A stretch of 64,000 nt of DNA from Streptomyces spinosisporus (GTDB lineage: Bacteria; Actinomycetota; Actinomycetes; Streptomycetales; Streptomycetaceae), in contig NZ_JALDAX010000012.1 in the NCBI RefSeq assembly GCF_022698145.1, positions 62,001 to 126,000 on the forward strand. Reading direction: 5' to 3'. The notes beneath the pieces were generated by a model, which saw only the letters and a program-made list of their open reading frames with translations, did no database searches and had not been told where the DNA came from. A program made the translations under genes and the position numbers. Of this stretch, positions 63,951-64,000 are shown in pieces (position 1 is the stretch's first letter; each line of letters opens with the position of its first letter).

Positions 63951-64000
63951 GCTCCAGAGGGTAGGGAGGGGACGGCGGAAGGGCTCGCGGGTTTCGGTCG

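Noticed and set aside
1..64000. tRNA, rRNA, riboswitch, CRISPR array, insertion sequence or attachment site
   Set aside because: No cloverleaf, conserved aptamer, spaced identical repeats, transposase or integrase was seen on either strand.

Overview
The window reads as part of a Streptomyces chromosome. GC is very high throughout, third codon positions are strongly G/C, GTG and TTG starts are common, and it carries Streptomyces hallmarks: SepF-like SflA, DUF5685, streptogrisin proteases, a cell-wall-anchored LPMO, a CvnD-type GTPase, an SGNH esterase of the SCO1725 type and a class F sortase. From memory, the gene order resembles the S. coelicolor SCO1750 to SCO1700 core-arm region; this was not checked and no species is named. 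I see no tRNA, rRNA, insertion sequence, phage gene or CRISPR array.

Layout. 1-5.0 kb: the tail of a DHA2 transporter, a glutaryl-CoA-dehydrogenase-like gene behind a sharp palindrome, sflA, a DUF5685 protein with a cysteine-packed tail, and an orphan CvnD GTPase. 5.0-10.8 kb: a divergent uptake/oxidation cluster (binding protein, permease, FAD/NAD(P) protein, ATPase, aberrant LLM oxidoreductase). A 23-codon leader peptide and an attenuator-like hairpin point to sulfur control. 10.9-14.2 kb: two streptogrisins flanking an SPFH protein. 14.3-18.8 kb: a LexA-box-controlled dnaE2 / ImuB-like mutasome pair. 18.8-25.2 kb: a MarR/cupin divergon with two operators, a secreted lipase, an LPMO, GNATs, a methyltransferase and a 44-codon gene. 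25.3-27.1 kb: DUF72 and a DUF5925-type AAA ATPase. 27.3-35.2 kb: a polysaccharide locus with a GH39-like hydrolase facing a four-gene, translationally coupled operon of two GT2 enzymes, a NodB deacetylase and a 1277-residue flippase/GT-C-like fusion. 35.6-38.6 kb: a small membrane protein, an SGNH esterase and a Ser/Thr kinase.

38.7-45.3 kb: histidine-rich NicO metal exporter, TPR and DUF4331 genes facing an ECF sigma/anti-sigma pair. The two divergent transcription units carry the same promoter motif with identical spacing, so the sigma factor probably drives both itself and the metal/DUF4331 operon. 45.5-49.3 kb: a small conserved protein, a type-ISP-C-like protein, a GntR regulator and homogentisate dioxygenase hmgA with a promoter palindrome. 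49.5-57.4 kb: lipoprotein-TetR pair, molybdopterin oxidoreductase, CitMHS transporter, MFS transporter, secreted protein and class F sortase. 57.5-64.0 kb: an orphan MalK-type ATPase, an aldehyde/alcohol dehydrogenase operon, an MHS-family transporter and an EamA transporter.

Two long-range regulatory links stand out. An 18-nt palindrome is shared by the acyl-CoA dehydrogenase (1.07 kb) and the aldehyde/alcohol dehydrogenase operon (58.9 kb). A 20-nt TetR-like palindrome is shared by the molybdoenzyme (50.8 kb) and the MHS transporter (61.6 kb).
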